The notes under the pieces were generated by a model. It was not told the DNA's origin, made no database searches, and saw nothing but the letters and a program-made list of their open reading frames with translations. A stretch of DNA of 64,000 nucleotides. Origin: Pontederia crassipes. Lineage: Eukaryota; Streptophyta; Magnoliopsida; Commelinales; Pontederiaceae. Location: NCBI GenBank assembly GCA_030549335.1, contig CM060198.1:40402353-40466352 (forward strand), written 5' to 3'. Positions 11,800 through 22,918 of this stretch are shown here, in pieces (the first letter of the stretch is position 1; the number at the start of each line of letters is the position of its first letter). The position numbers were made by a program, and so were the translations under genes.

Positions 11800-12659
11800 G
11801 TTTTAATGATCGGATCATTTCGGGTCGCTGATGACCAATAATGATGGAATTACTAGTGGTTGAAGATTATCAACGACAAATATATTTCGAGCCATTAATG
11901 TATTCGACAACCAAATAAATGATCCTTATATAGTTTTAGTGACCGGATTATTCATGGTCGTTGATGACTTTTAACGACGGGATTACTAACCATTGACGAT
12001 TATCAACTACAAAGATATTTCTAGCCATTAATATATTCAATGACCAACTAAATGGTCCTTATATAATTTTAATGACCAGATTATTTATGATCGTTGATGA
12101 CCTTTAATGGCCGACACCTTTAAGTCGTCGTTATTGACTTTTAATGGCAGCATCTATAACGACTGGTGACGACGGGAAATGCTGGTCGCTAATGACCAAT
12201 AACGACCAGAATTTAAATATTAACGACCAAATTTCCCTTCTCTAATGATGTGTTTTCTTGTAGTGTAATCATGGGGCTCCACAGTGCCTTGATTTCAACT
12301 ACTTGATCGTGTAGTGATGTCCTCTGCTATGCTACGTGTGCTATTGAGTTCGCACTGTCGTCGATTTTCCGATGGGCAGAGGGGCATCTAGCTCGGATGT
12401 GGCCTATACCACCACATGCAAGGCATCTTATCGGATCTCTACAGTCCCTTTGGATGTGCCCCCAGCATCTGCAACGATTACATTGTACCTTTCTCCTCTC
12501 TCTCTCTGCTACAAGTTGGGTGATCCTTGGCGTCTCACCCTACCATCCATAAAATTTAGGCATGTACCAAAAAGTTTTTAATATAATGAGTAATCATAAT
12601 TCACTGTAATATAATTACTTAATTAGTACAAAAATAATCATGCACATTGTATAGAAAAT

Positions 12660-13439
12660 AGTAACAATGTTACATGCAATCTCTCATATCTCTCAGTTTC
12701 GGGTCTCCACCGCTCAATCTCTCATCTCTCTCGGTCTCGGCCACACAACAAGGAGCAGCAGCGGTGCCACTATGAGTCCAGCTGTCGTCAGGAGCCTGCG
12801 AACACAGGTAGTCGACAACATCAAGCTGCCGATACAGAGACCTCCAGTCTCGAGTCCCGAGTCCCTATAATGCTGCCACTCATTCATGGCGCTTGTGACA
12901 ATGGCGTCTATAGCAATGGAGTGCAGACGATCGATCGATCGAAGATGATCAGATGGTCAAAGATCATTGACGAAGATGAGAAGGAAACAAAAATGAAAGA
13001 AAATAAAATAAGAGATCGCTTACTATTTTTTATGGTTGCAAGAGATCATTGATGGCCTACAACAGGTGATCGTTGATGGCCGCCAGCAGGAGATCGTTCG
13101 TGGTTTGCCTTCTCCATCGTTGAAGTCACGCACCTCACCAAATTTAGGTATTTTGTCATGCCATCAATAGGGTCGCTCGTCGATCAGGCATTTATTACTA
13201 ATTAGCCATCAACAATGTTTAGTTAGGTAGATTTTTGGTTTTGGTTTTTTGTTTTTTTCCTTTTCTTTGAACCGGCCAGTCTGATTGAAACGCGGACTGA
13301 TCCGGTTTTTCTGACTATCTAGTTTTTGACCGGTTCAATCCGGTCCCATAGAGTCCCCAGTTTTAGGCCTTGTAGTGGGCTGTGTTGGCGACTGGTTGAC
13401 GGTCCGACCAGCCAGTCTGGTGCGATTGTGACAACACTG
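12660..13439. mobile_element. Probable hAT-like remnant
   Basis: The right end reads CAGTGTTGTCACAATCGC on the minus strand, a hAT-like terminus. The segment at 13270-13439 is rich in GACCGGTTCAATCCGGTCC-like repeats. The proposed left end, CAATGTTACATGC at 12667, is only a weak match. The body has a GC-richer patch near 12740-12920 with no recognisable protein. A TATAATG-like AT-rich spacer (12585-12660) separates it from the LINE. The right flank joins the Athila gag repeat exactly at GTGAGTGATGTCAA. Confidence 0.4.
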
Positions 13440-14420
13440 AGTGTGAGTGATGTCAATTTTTCAACTTTCGATTTTCAACTTCCTCTTGAAGGACAAGGCG
13501 ACTTCCTTCAAATTTTATTTTCTTCTTTTTCCTCTAGGCAATCTTTATCTTGTATTATGATAGGTTGGCATCCTTCAGTTGGTACAATCCTTGTTGGCTC
13601 TTGCAAAAAGTGTCTTCAGCATCTAGACAAATGGAATCAAGTGAACAAATGAAGTCACGTGCAATTGTAAGAGGTAGGATATCAGTCTTCAACATTCTTA
13701 TCCTAGTTCAACATTTTCAGATCTTCACATAACATCATTTCCTCATCAAAGGTAAGACATTTTTGTTGTCAATTAGTTTCATGGTCATCTTGCAACCTTT
13801 TTTTTCAATTTTCTTCACTTCCTCTATAGACTTGATATTTTCAATTTCGTTAATATGAACTTAAACAAAAGAATTAATTGAAGTGAGTTTATTCCCTTTA
13901 AGTTGTTCTCCACCTTTAGGTGACATGTCCTAACTTTGTTTCTTGGACCTAGGTTCAGGTTGTCAAGGAAAATTGTTTGGTTGTCTAGTTGAAGAGGATA
14001 CTTGGTGACTATTTGATTTTCTAGAATTTTGCTGTGAGTTGATAGTCTTTCAACTTTATCAAATAGTGTCTCATTGATTCATTCCGCATTTCCTATTTCT
14101 TAATTTGATTCTCCATCATCAACTCTAAGTTAACCTTCTCTTCAGGTGGGGCTATATGATTTTGGAACATCATTGATTGTGTTGGCAATGTTCTTGTTGG
14201 CCCTTGCAAATTTTCCAGAGTAGTTAATGAAATTGAACTTCTAGCAACATTAATTGCTGGTGAAGATCTTCCACCTTGGTAAACAATTTATACATCATCT
14301 TACAATGTTCTTCTTGTTGGTTAATGAGGTTTTGCATTATAATCTCTAGTTTAAAATCTTCGATAGGTTTTACTGATGCTGTTTGATAGTGATATTGAGG
14401 GGTGTAGTGATAACTTGCTG
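13437..14420 (-). pseudogene. Athila-type gag C-terminal remnant, second copy
   Basis: On the minus strand, shifting frames give fragments such as LENLQGPTRTLPTQS, KVERLSTHSKILENQI and SSSTRQPNNFPxQPEPRSKKQ. They resemble the linker after the nucleocapsid in Athila-like gag proteins (ENQIAQ...LPSQPEPNPR). The 13437-13855 half is about 415 bp of direct repeat with 5497-5910. The N-terminal gag core and zinc knuckle are missing and stops are frequent. It is non-functional. Confidence 0.55.
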
Positions 14421-14439
14421 ATTTTGGAGGTCAAATTTC

Positions 14440-14960
14440 AGATTTTTTAATTTTTGATTTAACTCCCTAATTCACTTTCTACTGCAAGTATACAAGTCAA
14501 TTATAGTCTACCCAAATGTCGTATCCACAGTGATTTGAAGCCTAAGACTCTCTAAACAATCTAGATTAGCCTTAACTAAAGTTAAAATTCCAAGAATTTG
14601 AAAGAAAGTGAAAACTGATTTCTTTAAATGCTAAACTAGAGGCTCAAAGGGTTTAACTATCAACGAGGAAAGTTCTCCTAGGAGTTGAGGTTCATCTAAC
14701 TTAATTATGGATGGAATGGAACAAGTTATCAATACATTGTCAATTTTAACTCAACTTGAAAAATTTCTGTTTTCACAGCTCAATTAATCTTGAACTAATT
14801 ATCATATTCTCATATGATTGGTTAGCTAAGTGATCACCTCTTTTATGTACTTATAATTCCTGCAATTAAATCCACAAATTTACATAAAAGATGGGCATAT
14901 TTAAAAGTTTTTATCAATTTTCTAGTGAAAGAGTTGAACGAGTAAAAGAGAGGACTAACC
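14440..14960 (-). mobile_element. Athila-type LTR fragment, minus strand
   Basis: Read on the minus strand, its end carries GTGGATACGACATTTGGG and TTGACTTGTATACTTGCAGTAGAAAGTGAA. This parallels the LTR end at 52985-53050 (ACACTCGTGGTTCCTACTC, CTGTATACTTGCAGTAGTG). No recognisable primer-binding site follows, so the 5' junction is lost. Confidence 0.5.
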
Positions 14961-15867
14961 ACTTTTCGAAATTTGAATTTTGAATAGGAGATGAAACATA
15001 AAGGGGGAAGAGGAGGCCGGAGAAAAAGGGGGACGACAGAGAGGAAGAGAGAAAAGAAGAAGAAGACGAAGGCGAGAAAGAAGAATGACGAACTAAAGAA
15101 GAATTTTAGGACTCTTGTGATGAAACTTTGTTGATGCTAACTTTTATTCTGACCTTTTGATATTTTGAAGTTGACTCCTCATTTCATTTACATGATGCAT
15201 GACTGTTTAGAATTTACATATGATTTCAATTAGACCGAGAGATCAATTGTTTTTCTGCTTTAGCTGATTTCATCCGAGAGGAGAAATTAGCCATCCTGCT
15301 TGTTATGCTTCTAGTAATTGCTGGTTTATATTTTGTTAGAAAGATTGAGAGATCTACTAGATTGACTCTTATGAGATGAGAATCCTGACAATCAAGTGAG
15401 GAGTTAATCCGCGTTCTGATCATTAGTGTTAGATTAAAAGAATGGGTGGTAGGAATCGAGAGATCGAACTCTTCTACTGATTAGAGATGAAAATCTCATT
15501 AATCAGTGATCTTAACTTAGTGATCAGTAGTAATTCTCCTTTTTGATGTACGGATACGACAATAGCATCAACAAGTTAATTACGAGAGAATCCTTCCCTT
15601 TACTCCTTGATCTTTTCTTATCTTATTTCCTTATTTTTAATCCTTGTTCATTCACGTATCTAGTTTATTCTTTTATAATTTTGTAACAATTTCTGGGGTA
15701 TAAATAGAGCAATTAACTAATCTAAATCAACTGGGTTACGACACTCAGGGTTTCTACTCGACCTGTGCACTTGCAGTTACGTGAACTCTTGAGTAAAATT
15801 AAAACGTGGCTAGAATTTCTTTATGTGTGAGAATCTGAAACTTCACAACTACGATAAGTTCACGTCA
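14960..15867 (+). mobile_element. Athila-type LTR fragment, plus strand
   Basis: This segment ends with GGGTTACGACACTCAGGG, a CTGTGCACTTGCAGTTACG box and GTTCACGTCA, aligning by eye with the LTR end at 52985-53112. It also shares the repeated GAGAGATC phrase seen at 52420-52800 (AATCGAGAGATC) and a purine-rich GGAAGAGAGAAAAGAAG patch near 15000-15080. No primer-binding site follows 15867. It faces away from the minus-strand fragment at 14440-14960. Confidence 0.55.
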
Positions 15868-15959
15868 CTAAGTTGAATTAGAAGAGGTCCTGACTGAAAT
15901 CAAGTCAACATTAGGCTCAAAATTTAGTTCCTTGCTGAATTTCAATGATTTAGTGAAAT

Positions 15960-16700
15960 CTGAAATGATAACTTTCAATTGCACCTTGAAAACGAGGGAA
16001 ATGCTTCAATCAACTAAACATGGATGAAATCAATTCAATATTGATGCAAATGCTTCTTGGTTTATCTCTAAGCTACAAGAGGATTTTAGATCGGCCTCTC
16101 AGCTATAAATTCAAATGAAATCCACATTTTTACCAAGGGATTGAATGAAATCAGCACCTACATTTCATATGGGAATTCAGCAATGTCATTGCATTCTTGG
16201 TTCATCTCTAAACATCAAGACAACCTTAAGATCACCTTTCAGTGATTGAATAAAATCAGAGGTTTACAATGACAAGAAGAATCCCACAGATTTCAGAATT
16301 TCAGATTTAGAAATCAGGATTGAAAACCAGAAATCAGCGATGGATAGTTTGCAATAATTCAGGGATTGAACCTTGGAATTACCATTGACTCTTGATTCAT
16401 TTCTGAACAAGAATGAAATCATAAGTAACCTATTAGTTATTAATTCAATTAGGGCTCCACAATGGTGAAAACAGATTTAGCAAATTCAGAAATCAGAAAT
16501 GGGAAATCAGAAATCAGCAAATCAGAAAATCAGATTCTAGTTGGGATTGAATCTAGAAACTTGGCATTGATTCTTGCTTCATTTCTAAACAAGGATTAGA
16601 TCAAATGACAACTTCTCAGTTGTAGATACAATTAGGATCTTGCAATGTCAAAACAAATTTCAGAAACAAAAATAAAAAATCAGAACTTCAGGAATTCAGA
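15960..16700. repeat. Diverged tandem repeat array, about 140-195 bp units
   Basis: A CTTGGTTCATTTCTAAAC-like anchor recurs at about 16054, 16194, 16390 and 16571. Each time it is followed by an AAGATCACCT/TCAGTTG/ATTCAATT block and then by runs of AATTCAGAAATCAG. The units have diverged and differ in length. The segment shows no coding potential and its parent element is unknown. Confidence 0.55.
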
Positions 16701-17280
16701 AATCAGTGCAGGAAATCAGAATTGTCCATATCCATCCACAATTAATCTAGACTACTACCCTATCCTAGGAGACATAGAGTTTAGCTCCTCATAATTATAA
16801 AGATTGATACATAATAGTAGGAAGGATTGATACAAAACATCCTATAATCAAGAGGCTGTCAACAGAAATCTGGAATGCAACTCCCTTTTAGCTCCTTCCT
16901 TCAGCTCCTCTTTTTTCCAAACCTTGCAATGGCCGGCCTCCCCTCTTCTTCCCTAGGGTTTCCAGCTTATATATGACTTCTCTCAACCCTTAGATCAGCA
17001 TTAGAATGTTCCATAGCCTCTGATGTGAGCCACCTGTCCAGCTCCTGAAAATATCTGTTGCTGTGACAACTTTTGGACAGCAAAAATTAGGTGGTCCCCC
17101 CCTTTGCTTTTCCAACCTTTTTCAGCTCCATTCACCTACTAGAAGGGCCAAAACATCAAGCATCAAAGTCTTCTAATAATATTTAAACAAATAGGGATTA
17201 GAACTGCAAGTACAATCAGCTCAATAATTAAAAGGGACTTGGTGTTGTGCAAGAATGAAAACCGATATCAAAAGAATAAT
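16700..17280. other. AT-rich non-coding segment, unassigned
   Basis: This stretch holds an ATTGATACATAATAGTAGG / ATTGATACAAAACATCC near-repeat and a CT-rich patch at 16885-16960 (CTCCTTCCTTCAGCTCC), which resembles an LTR leader. No conserved open frame or terminal repeat was recognised. It may continue the repeat-bearing element on the left. Confidence 0.3.
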
Positions 17281-17284
17281 AGTT

Positions 17285-17820
17285 ATAGAACCTGGAATGA
17301 TAACTTTGCCCATATTATGGAACTTGTCCAAATAAAGGTGGTTCAAGGCATTGGAACCATAAAAAGGATTAATGTGGCAAGTGAATGAGGTCAGAAATCA
17401 AATGTAGATAGGATTTCATAGTGTTGATAACTTTGGTGACCCGGAATGATAACTTCTTGCCATAAAAATGATAACTTGTCATAACTTTGGTTGTGGTTAT
17501 CCAAATGAGATAAAATTTGAACAACAATGAGTTAAGACAGTAATTTAATGATTGCTTAATGCCTTTGTGCAGATTTGATAGTTTTGCATATCAAAATGAC
17601 AGTTTTGCCCTTAAACGATAACTTGGCATTGAAAAATGATAACTTGTGAAATGGAATGATATTTTTTGCACAAGTTGAAATATGATCATCCAAATATGAT
17701 TCATTCATGATGTCATGGGATTTAGGGCAAAATAATCATTGAAAATCAGCTAAATTAAAATAATGATAACTTGTGCACTTGGAGTGATAACTTGCCCTAC
17801 AAATGATAACTTGACATAGA
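17285..17820. repeat. Dispersed TGATAACTT motif cluster
   Basis: The 9-mer TGATAACTT, usually as AATGATAACTTG, occurs about eight or nine times here: near 17290, 17445, 17468, 17630 and 17760-17815. There is a near-variant CGATAACTT, and an outlier near 15965. Spacing is irregular, so this is not a simple tandem repeat. No protein is encoded. Confidence 0.65.
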
Positions 17821-17879
17821 ATTGAAATATTTATGGATTTTAACAATTCAGAACCTCTATGCACATGGAATTAAGTATA

Positions 17880-19065
17880 AAATGAGAAAGATCAACTAGT
17901 TATCACAATCCAGGCATTCCAAGCACAATTGGCCAAAAGTTTGGCAAAATGAGGGCTCGATATATATGATTTGTATAGAAAATGGGTTAAAAACATACTA
18001 TGATCAGCTAGTGATCACTCCTGACTAACGTTGATGCTGATATTCAATTGGAGTGACATGTGCATATGAGATTAGAAGACTTGATACCCCTTGAGTGTTC
18101 AGTTGTGAATATGCATTTGGCATCTGATTTTTATCATGAATTGTCTATTCATAATGCTAATTATTGTAGGACCAATTTTCTTGATAACTCCACAAATTTG
18201 TCTTGGACATATGAAATGGAAAACTTATTTCCATTGTCTACTCTGATTATCCATGAAATCATACAGTTCATGTGGTATCTCTTGAACATAAGAATGTAGT
18301 TGACCACAATATGCACGAGAAGTTGCAAAAACATTCGGTTTAGAATTTTGTAATTACATTTTCAAAAATGTCTTCAACTCTAGCATAAAGTTATCCCATC
18401 TTTCAAAGTTTGACATTTCATTTGCCTAATAATGATTATGCACATTCTTTGATCAGCTGAAGGAATTCACATCCATATTACTTTCAGTTTGGGTAAATGG
18501 TCACTGAATTCATACGAAACATCCCTATTTAATTTCTAACTTCAATATGTCTCTTTCATAGAGTATGGAATCAGTAATATTTCTGTAATATAAAAACATA
18601 AGATACACTTTATAGTATAAGTGCCTAATATGAAATTTAAGAACTGATATAAAATATTCAAGAATAAAAAAATGTAGAAAAAGAAGATCTAATCTAAGCA
18701 CAAATATGTAAACAACAAGATATAAACAATGTACCTAAAGTTAGGTAGATTTATAAACAAATAGAGTAAAGAAAATTTTAGAAAAAAAAAGATCAAACGA
18801 GAAAATGCATCAGTAGTGTGATGGATTATAAATAGAAGTAAATAACAAAATATGATTGGAAAGTTTAAGTGAAAACTATTATAAACAGTTGGAGAAAAAA
18901 TGCATAATGTTAAAATTTATTTTAAGCAAAAATAAGAAATCAACTAGACTATAAGTCTATAAGTAAACAATCCATTCACAACAAGATGAGGTATAAACAA
19001 TAACTATATACAAGACTTAGTTAAATCAAAAAAGAAAATCAATTGTGACAAATAAAAAAACTTAT
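17880..19065. other. AT-rich sequence without recognisable features
   Basis: I see no conserved protein, terminal repeat or tandem array here. A 79-codon open frame at 18060 has no recognisable domain and is probably chance. The right part precedes a minus-strand primer-binding site and so could be the 5' leader of a Tat-type element. Confidence 0.4.
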
Positions 19066-19090
19066 TGTCTCCATCGATGGCACCGAAAAC
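19066..19090 (-). other. Degenerate primer-binding site, Athila/Tat type
   Basis: On the minus strand the sequence reads TTTTCGGTGCCATCGATGG then AGACAA. This resembles the TTTTTGGCGCCGTTGCTGG...GACAA site used by Athila/Tat elements and the copy at 53116-53137. Several CpGs have become TpG or CpA, as expected for old methylated copies. Confidence 0.6.
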
Positions 19091-20160
19091 TTGACTCGAA
19101 ATATATTGTGTGAGGGTCTATGATGCAATATCACAAAATACAAAACTTCAAAGTGAAAATTAGATGATTATGAAGTTAAGTTACATGAAGTGACCCCACT
19201 TAAGTAAGTGATTTCATCCAAATAGAAAGTTTCAAATAAGTCTTAAAAATTCATAATTATTCAGCACACAAATCGAGACAGAAAGCACACAACACCACTT
19301 AGTGTTTAAGGTTGACAAAGCTAAAAACTCACACTTGGCAGAAATTATTTTGAAATAACAACTAAAGTTAATGGTGTTGATTGAGTTAATAAACTAAGGT
19401 GCCTGTAAATTATAAATTGCACTAAAAAATTTTAGGGATTTTTTGGTGAAATTAAGAGAACAAAATAAAAGGACAGTATGAAAAAAATGATTTAAACATA
19501 AAACTAGTAGAAATGGACACTAGGGCTTGGGAATTATTTTTGAACATTTGTGTCTTAATCGATAGAGTTGGTGACTTCACTCAGGATTTATTCCACTCTT
19601 ATGACAATCACTTTCTAAATCTATTTCACTATCGTGTCTAACAGATCTAGAATATGCAAGATTGAAATTGTGGACCTAAAGGGTACCGTCACGTTCTCAT
19701 GATTTCAAAACAGTCTAGATGTCACTTATCCAAATGGGCTCACCTCTCGATATCACCCTATGATTAGACTTGGTATCTCTTTTGTCATAAACTAGCTAAC
19801 CTCTTGTCTTGAGTTGGCTCGTGGATGCAAAGATTGTCTGTCTCGAGTAGAGATGAGTCATTCGATGCATTGAGGTACTTGGTTATCCTCAATGTCATGA
19901 TGGTTGGTCAAGCTGGGCCACACTTGCATCCAAAGTGACACCCAAAGGTGTGCCAAAATAGCTACCCACGAATAGGTGCATGAAAAGTCTACAATTCACC
20001 AAGGGCCAAGTTCAAACCAAACACGATGTCAACTCAATACATTGGTTGATTTTTAGCCTATGGTTTGATATGCATTTTCAGAATCTAAGTATGTCAATCA
20101 ATAACATGGATCAACAAACACATAGCAATCATCAAGGCAGCATGATAAAAAGTACTATCA
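19091..20160 (-). mobile_element. Putative Tat/Athila-type 5' LTR, minus strand
   Basis: It is placed upstream (minus sense) of the primer-binding site. The sequence is AT-rich with a block of TGTCACTTATCC / CACCTCTCGATATCACCC-like text near 19700-19760. The outer end is not seen, so the right border is arbitrary. No coding region is recognised. Confidence 0.35.
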
Positions 20161-20429
20161 TATAAGTAAGGAGCATATCATAACCATAATAGGAAGTCAT
20201 GATAACCATATACTTATGAATCAACAATGAAAATAGGAAAAAATTTGATATTAGGCACGATCATGAATTGTCTGACACAACCATGATGACTTCTATTCCA
20301 CATGCACTCAAACACCAGAAATAAGGCTCGTTAGGCTTCAATGAGACTGCGTAAATATGAAATGATGAAGGAATTAAGCATGCGAAACCCAAATGATGAA
20401 GTCCTAAAAAAAAAGAGCGATACTGGATG

Positions 20430-20660
20430 AATAACATAAACCTTTGTTGCGGTCCATTTGGGAATAAGTCTTATAAGATGAAGTATTAGATACGTTATAA
20501 GTCTGGGATGTAATCCATTTGAGATTGTGTTATAAGGAACAGTATTAGATGAATATTATAAGTCTAGGTTGCGATCCATTTGGAAAGTACAAGGAAGTAT
20601 AAGGATGTAATCATAAGTCTGGGTTGCGATCCATATGGGAAGTACAAAGATGTATAAGGA
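20430..20660. repeat. Degenerate tandem repeats with a TGCGATCCATTTGGGAA core
   Basis: Four units, near 20450, 20505, 20565 and 20620, carry variants of ATAAGTCTGGGTTGCGATCC followed by ATTTGGGAA and GTATAAGGATG. Spacing is about 55-65 bp. They probably lie in a decayed LTR. Confidence 0.6.
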
Positions 20661-22120
20661 TAAACAAATAGCAATGACATAAAACATGGATATACAAAAG
20701 TATGTTCTAAATACCCAGCATGTCAATGTGAAAAAAGTAGAGCATCATAAATCTTATGAAAAGATGATGCATGATATTAAGAATTCTATATAAAGATGAC
20801 CTTACGTAGGAAGACAATTCTATCTAATGATGCCAATGCTAATCCTAATGATCTTTATGATCCTGTAATGATTATATGATTTATAATCAATTGTGTCCAT
20901 TAAGATGATGACTGCTAATGATGATGGATTACGTTCAATGACACTTTGTGATGATCATCGATCTTGTAAATTGAGGCACTTGATTTTTAATGACCCTTAT
21001 GATTTTCTCCCACCATGCTAGGCTATGGTATTGTTGATCTTAATGATCCACATGATGATCATCCTATAATAAAAGAATGACCCTATGATGATAATGTATC
21101 TTTTGATGCCAAATAATCAATCTTTTTTTATTTTCTCATGATATCCCATGGTTGTATAATCAACCATATCAAATGCTACCTTGATGACCCTTAATTTTAG
21201 AATCGGCGATGATCATGCCATATGTTCATAACTATGATGATCACTTTTATGGAATTAATCATGAAATAAGGTTTTATTTTCCACCAGTCGATGCTTATTG
21301 ATTCTATGTCATTGTTCATGACGACTTCTATTGTCAAGGAGGATTATGTCATTTGTAAGTTTTCCTTCGAGACCTTGTATAAGATATCATACTGCTTACC
21401 TACATGTAGGAATGAGGTAGGTGAAAAGAAGTTTTTAAATGTCAAAGAGCTGAGATAAACAAAATGAACATGCCAAGAAAGTGGAATTGATATAAAGAGG
21501 ATGAAGACAGCTCAGGCATGAAAAAAAAGTTTATGCCAAGAAAGACTTATGTAGATGGATTTTTTTAAACCAAATGACAAAGTGGTATGAAAGGTATCTC
21601 CAACCAAGTCCCTCTTACTAAGAAGGTGTTTGATCCATATCACTCAATGGATTGGAAATTGAAATATGTCCAAATGATGTCATGCCATGACATCCTCAAG
21701 TTTTCTCATGATGATTGAAGTTGATTTTGCTCCTAAAAATCTTAATTGGTCCCTTGTGACCAAAAGTTAGAATGTTAGGTTAAAGAAGATACAAGATGAA
21801 AAGAGACTTGTCATGACTTATGTAAAGAAAAGTTTACGACCTCATACGAGGCAATTCTCTAAGTGACATATGGATGATTTGGATAGCAACACACTATTGT
21901 GTTGGCTGAAGTATATTTTATTTTCCAATTATAGCAAGACAAAATAGAAAGATGAACCATATGATGAAAGAAATGTTATATGATGAAAGGACCTTTGCCT
22001 TGAGGTATATTATGATAGGGGGACCATGTCCTTAAGATGATGAAGATGGAACAATGGTGTTTCTAAGTGTAGGATGGACTACCACTTAAATGATCTAAGA
22101 AGTTTCGTTCTTGTTAGTAA
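20661..22120. other. TGATGATG-rich, AT-rich sequence, likely decayed retroelement DNA
   Basis: Abundant TGATGATGA, TAATGATCC and TATGATGAT words resemble the interior of LTR D (22980-23900), so a related older LTR may lie here. No open frame or terminal repeat supports a precise call. Its last bases lead into the polypurine tract of LTR D. Confidence 0.35.
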
Positions 22121-22139
22121 GCTCCTACCCGATAACTAA

Positions 22140-22174
22140 ATTCGAGAACGAATTTTATTTTAAGAGGTTTATGA
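22140..22174 (+). other. 3' tail and polypurine tract before LTR D
   Basis: TTCGAGAACGAATTTTATTT then TAAGAGGTTTATGA precedes the LTR. The same TTCGAGAACGAATTTTTATT text precedes the polypurine tract of element A on the minus strand, so both belong to the same chromovirus lineage. It marks LTR D as a 3' LTR in plus sense. The rest of that element's pol is missing. Confidence 0.65.
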
Positions 22175-22297
22175 TGTAACGCCCAAGATAATTCAGAAAT
22201 AAAAGGAAAATAAAATAAAACCAAAAAGGGGAAAAGATAAAATTTGAAGCAAATCTAGGGAAGAGTTTGTTTCCAACCAAAACTCTGAATCTTCTCA

Positions 22298-22305
22298 TAT
22301 AAATA
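22298..22305 (+). promoter_or_regulatory. TATA box of LTR D
   Basis: TATAAATA followed by GGAGG lies about 125 bp from the LTR start. This implies a short U3 and transcription starting near 22330. Assignment rests on position and motif only. Confidence 0.5.
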
Positions 22306-22652
22306 GGAGGTTAAATCAAATAAATCAGCCCCTTTATTTTTCTCCATAAGTCGGCCCTAATTTTCGTGCGTTTCTCCCTTCCCTCTCCCATGTCGGGCTG
22401 CCACCGTCCAACAGGAGACCAATCGGGGATTTGGACACCAACGAATGTGGACGATGAGCCTGGACAGAGGAGAACGGCCAAAATAAAGAAGAGGAAGAGG
22501 AAGAACACGAAGAAGAAGAGCAAGGATGTGAGGTTTCAACGGAAACTTCATAAGGTATGGAACTAGGGTAGATTCCTCCTAGTGATTTTAAACTTGAAGC
22601 ATGTCCTAGTTGATGCTTAGTTATAGTAGAATATTGTATGATGATGATTTGT

Positions 22653-22918
22653 GATGGCCATCGTCGAAAAAGGACTATCGGAATGCGAACTGTGCATCCG
22701 TACAGTTCCTGCGTAAGAGGAACCCGGCCCGAGTTCACCTTGACCCAGCCCGGGCAGGTCCATACTCGGACCGAGTTCGATGGAACTTGGCTAAGTCCAC
22801 CATTGTCGCGGGCGCGAAGCTCTGCAAGGAAGAAGAACTCGGCCCGGGTTGACGACGACCCGGCCCGGGTAGTTCCATGATGAAGTCGCGCTTAGCTACG
22901 ACTTGCCCGAGTTCCGAT
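22653..22918. repeat. CpG palindrome cluster in LTR D
   Basis: This GC-rich island in AT-rich DNA contains GATGGCCATC, the hairpin AACTGT-8 bp-ACAGTT (22688-22707), ACTCGGACCGAGT (22764-22776), and several CCCGGCCCGAG, GCCCGGGC and CGGCCCGGGT words. The segment 22836-22874 can fold as an imperfect hairpin. It encodes no recognisable protein. Confidence 0.7.

Larger units (their letters stand above)
10820..12265. mobile_element. Non-autonomous CACTA-type element inside LINE ORF1
   Basis: Perfect terminal inverted repeats CACTACAAGAAAA and TTTTCTTGTAGTG bound a 1446-bp AT-rich insertion. Subterminal regions are filled with short TTAATGACCA, TAACGACCA and ACGACGG-like units in both orientations, as in CACTA elements. 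The flanking triplets are TGA and TAA, one mismatch from a 3-bp target duplication. LINE ORF1 is recognisable on both sides, so the insertion is younger than the LINE. No transposase is encoded. Confidence 0.85.
9428..12560 (-). pseudogene. LINE ORF1: CCHC zinc knuckles plus DUF4283-like region, broken
   Basis: ORF1 of the LINE, expected to bind LINE RNA. The 5' part (about 12380-12500) encodes two zinc knuckles, CNRCRCWGHIQRDC and CLACGGIGHIRARC. After the CACTA-type insertion the frame resumes at 10809 with LRNCAAGQLVEKGN, then a DUF4283-like stretch through FLLWMASVGQLESL to about 10620. The linker near 9770-10084 is Lys/Glu-rich and carries repeated KKGKEDLHHKN and GKEDLPQV units. Putting the knuckles before DUF4283 matches the order I associate with grass LINEs; many other plant LINEs have the reverse. 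Several stops and frameshifts are present and the true 5' end is not defined, so the right border is approximate. Confidence 0.75.

Noticed and set aside
18060-18299. 79-codon plus-strand open frame
   Set aside because: No domain recognised and no neighbouring support; treated as chance.
22334-22738. 134-codon open frame on the minus strand in LTR D
   Set aside because: Runs against the LTR sense and is explained by CT-rich leader sequence; low complexity Ser stretch.
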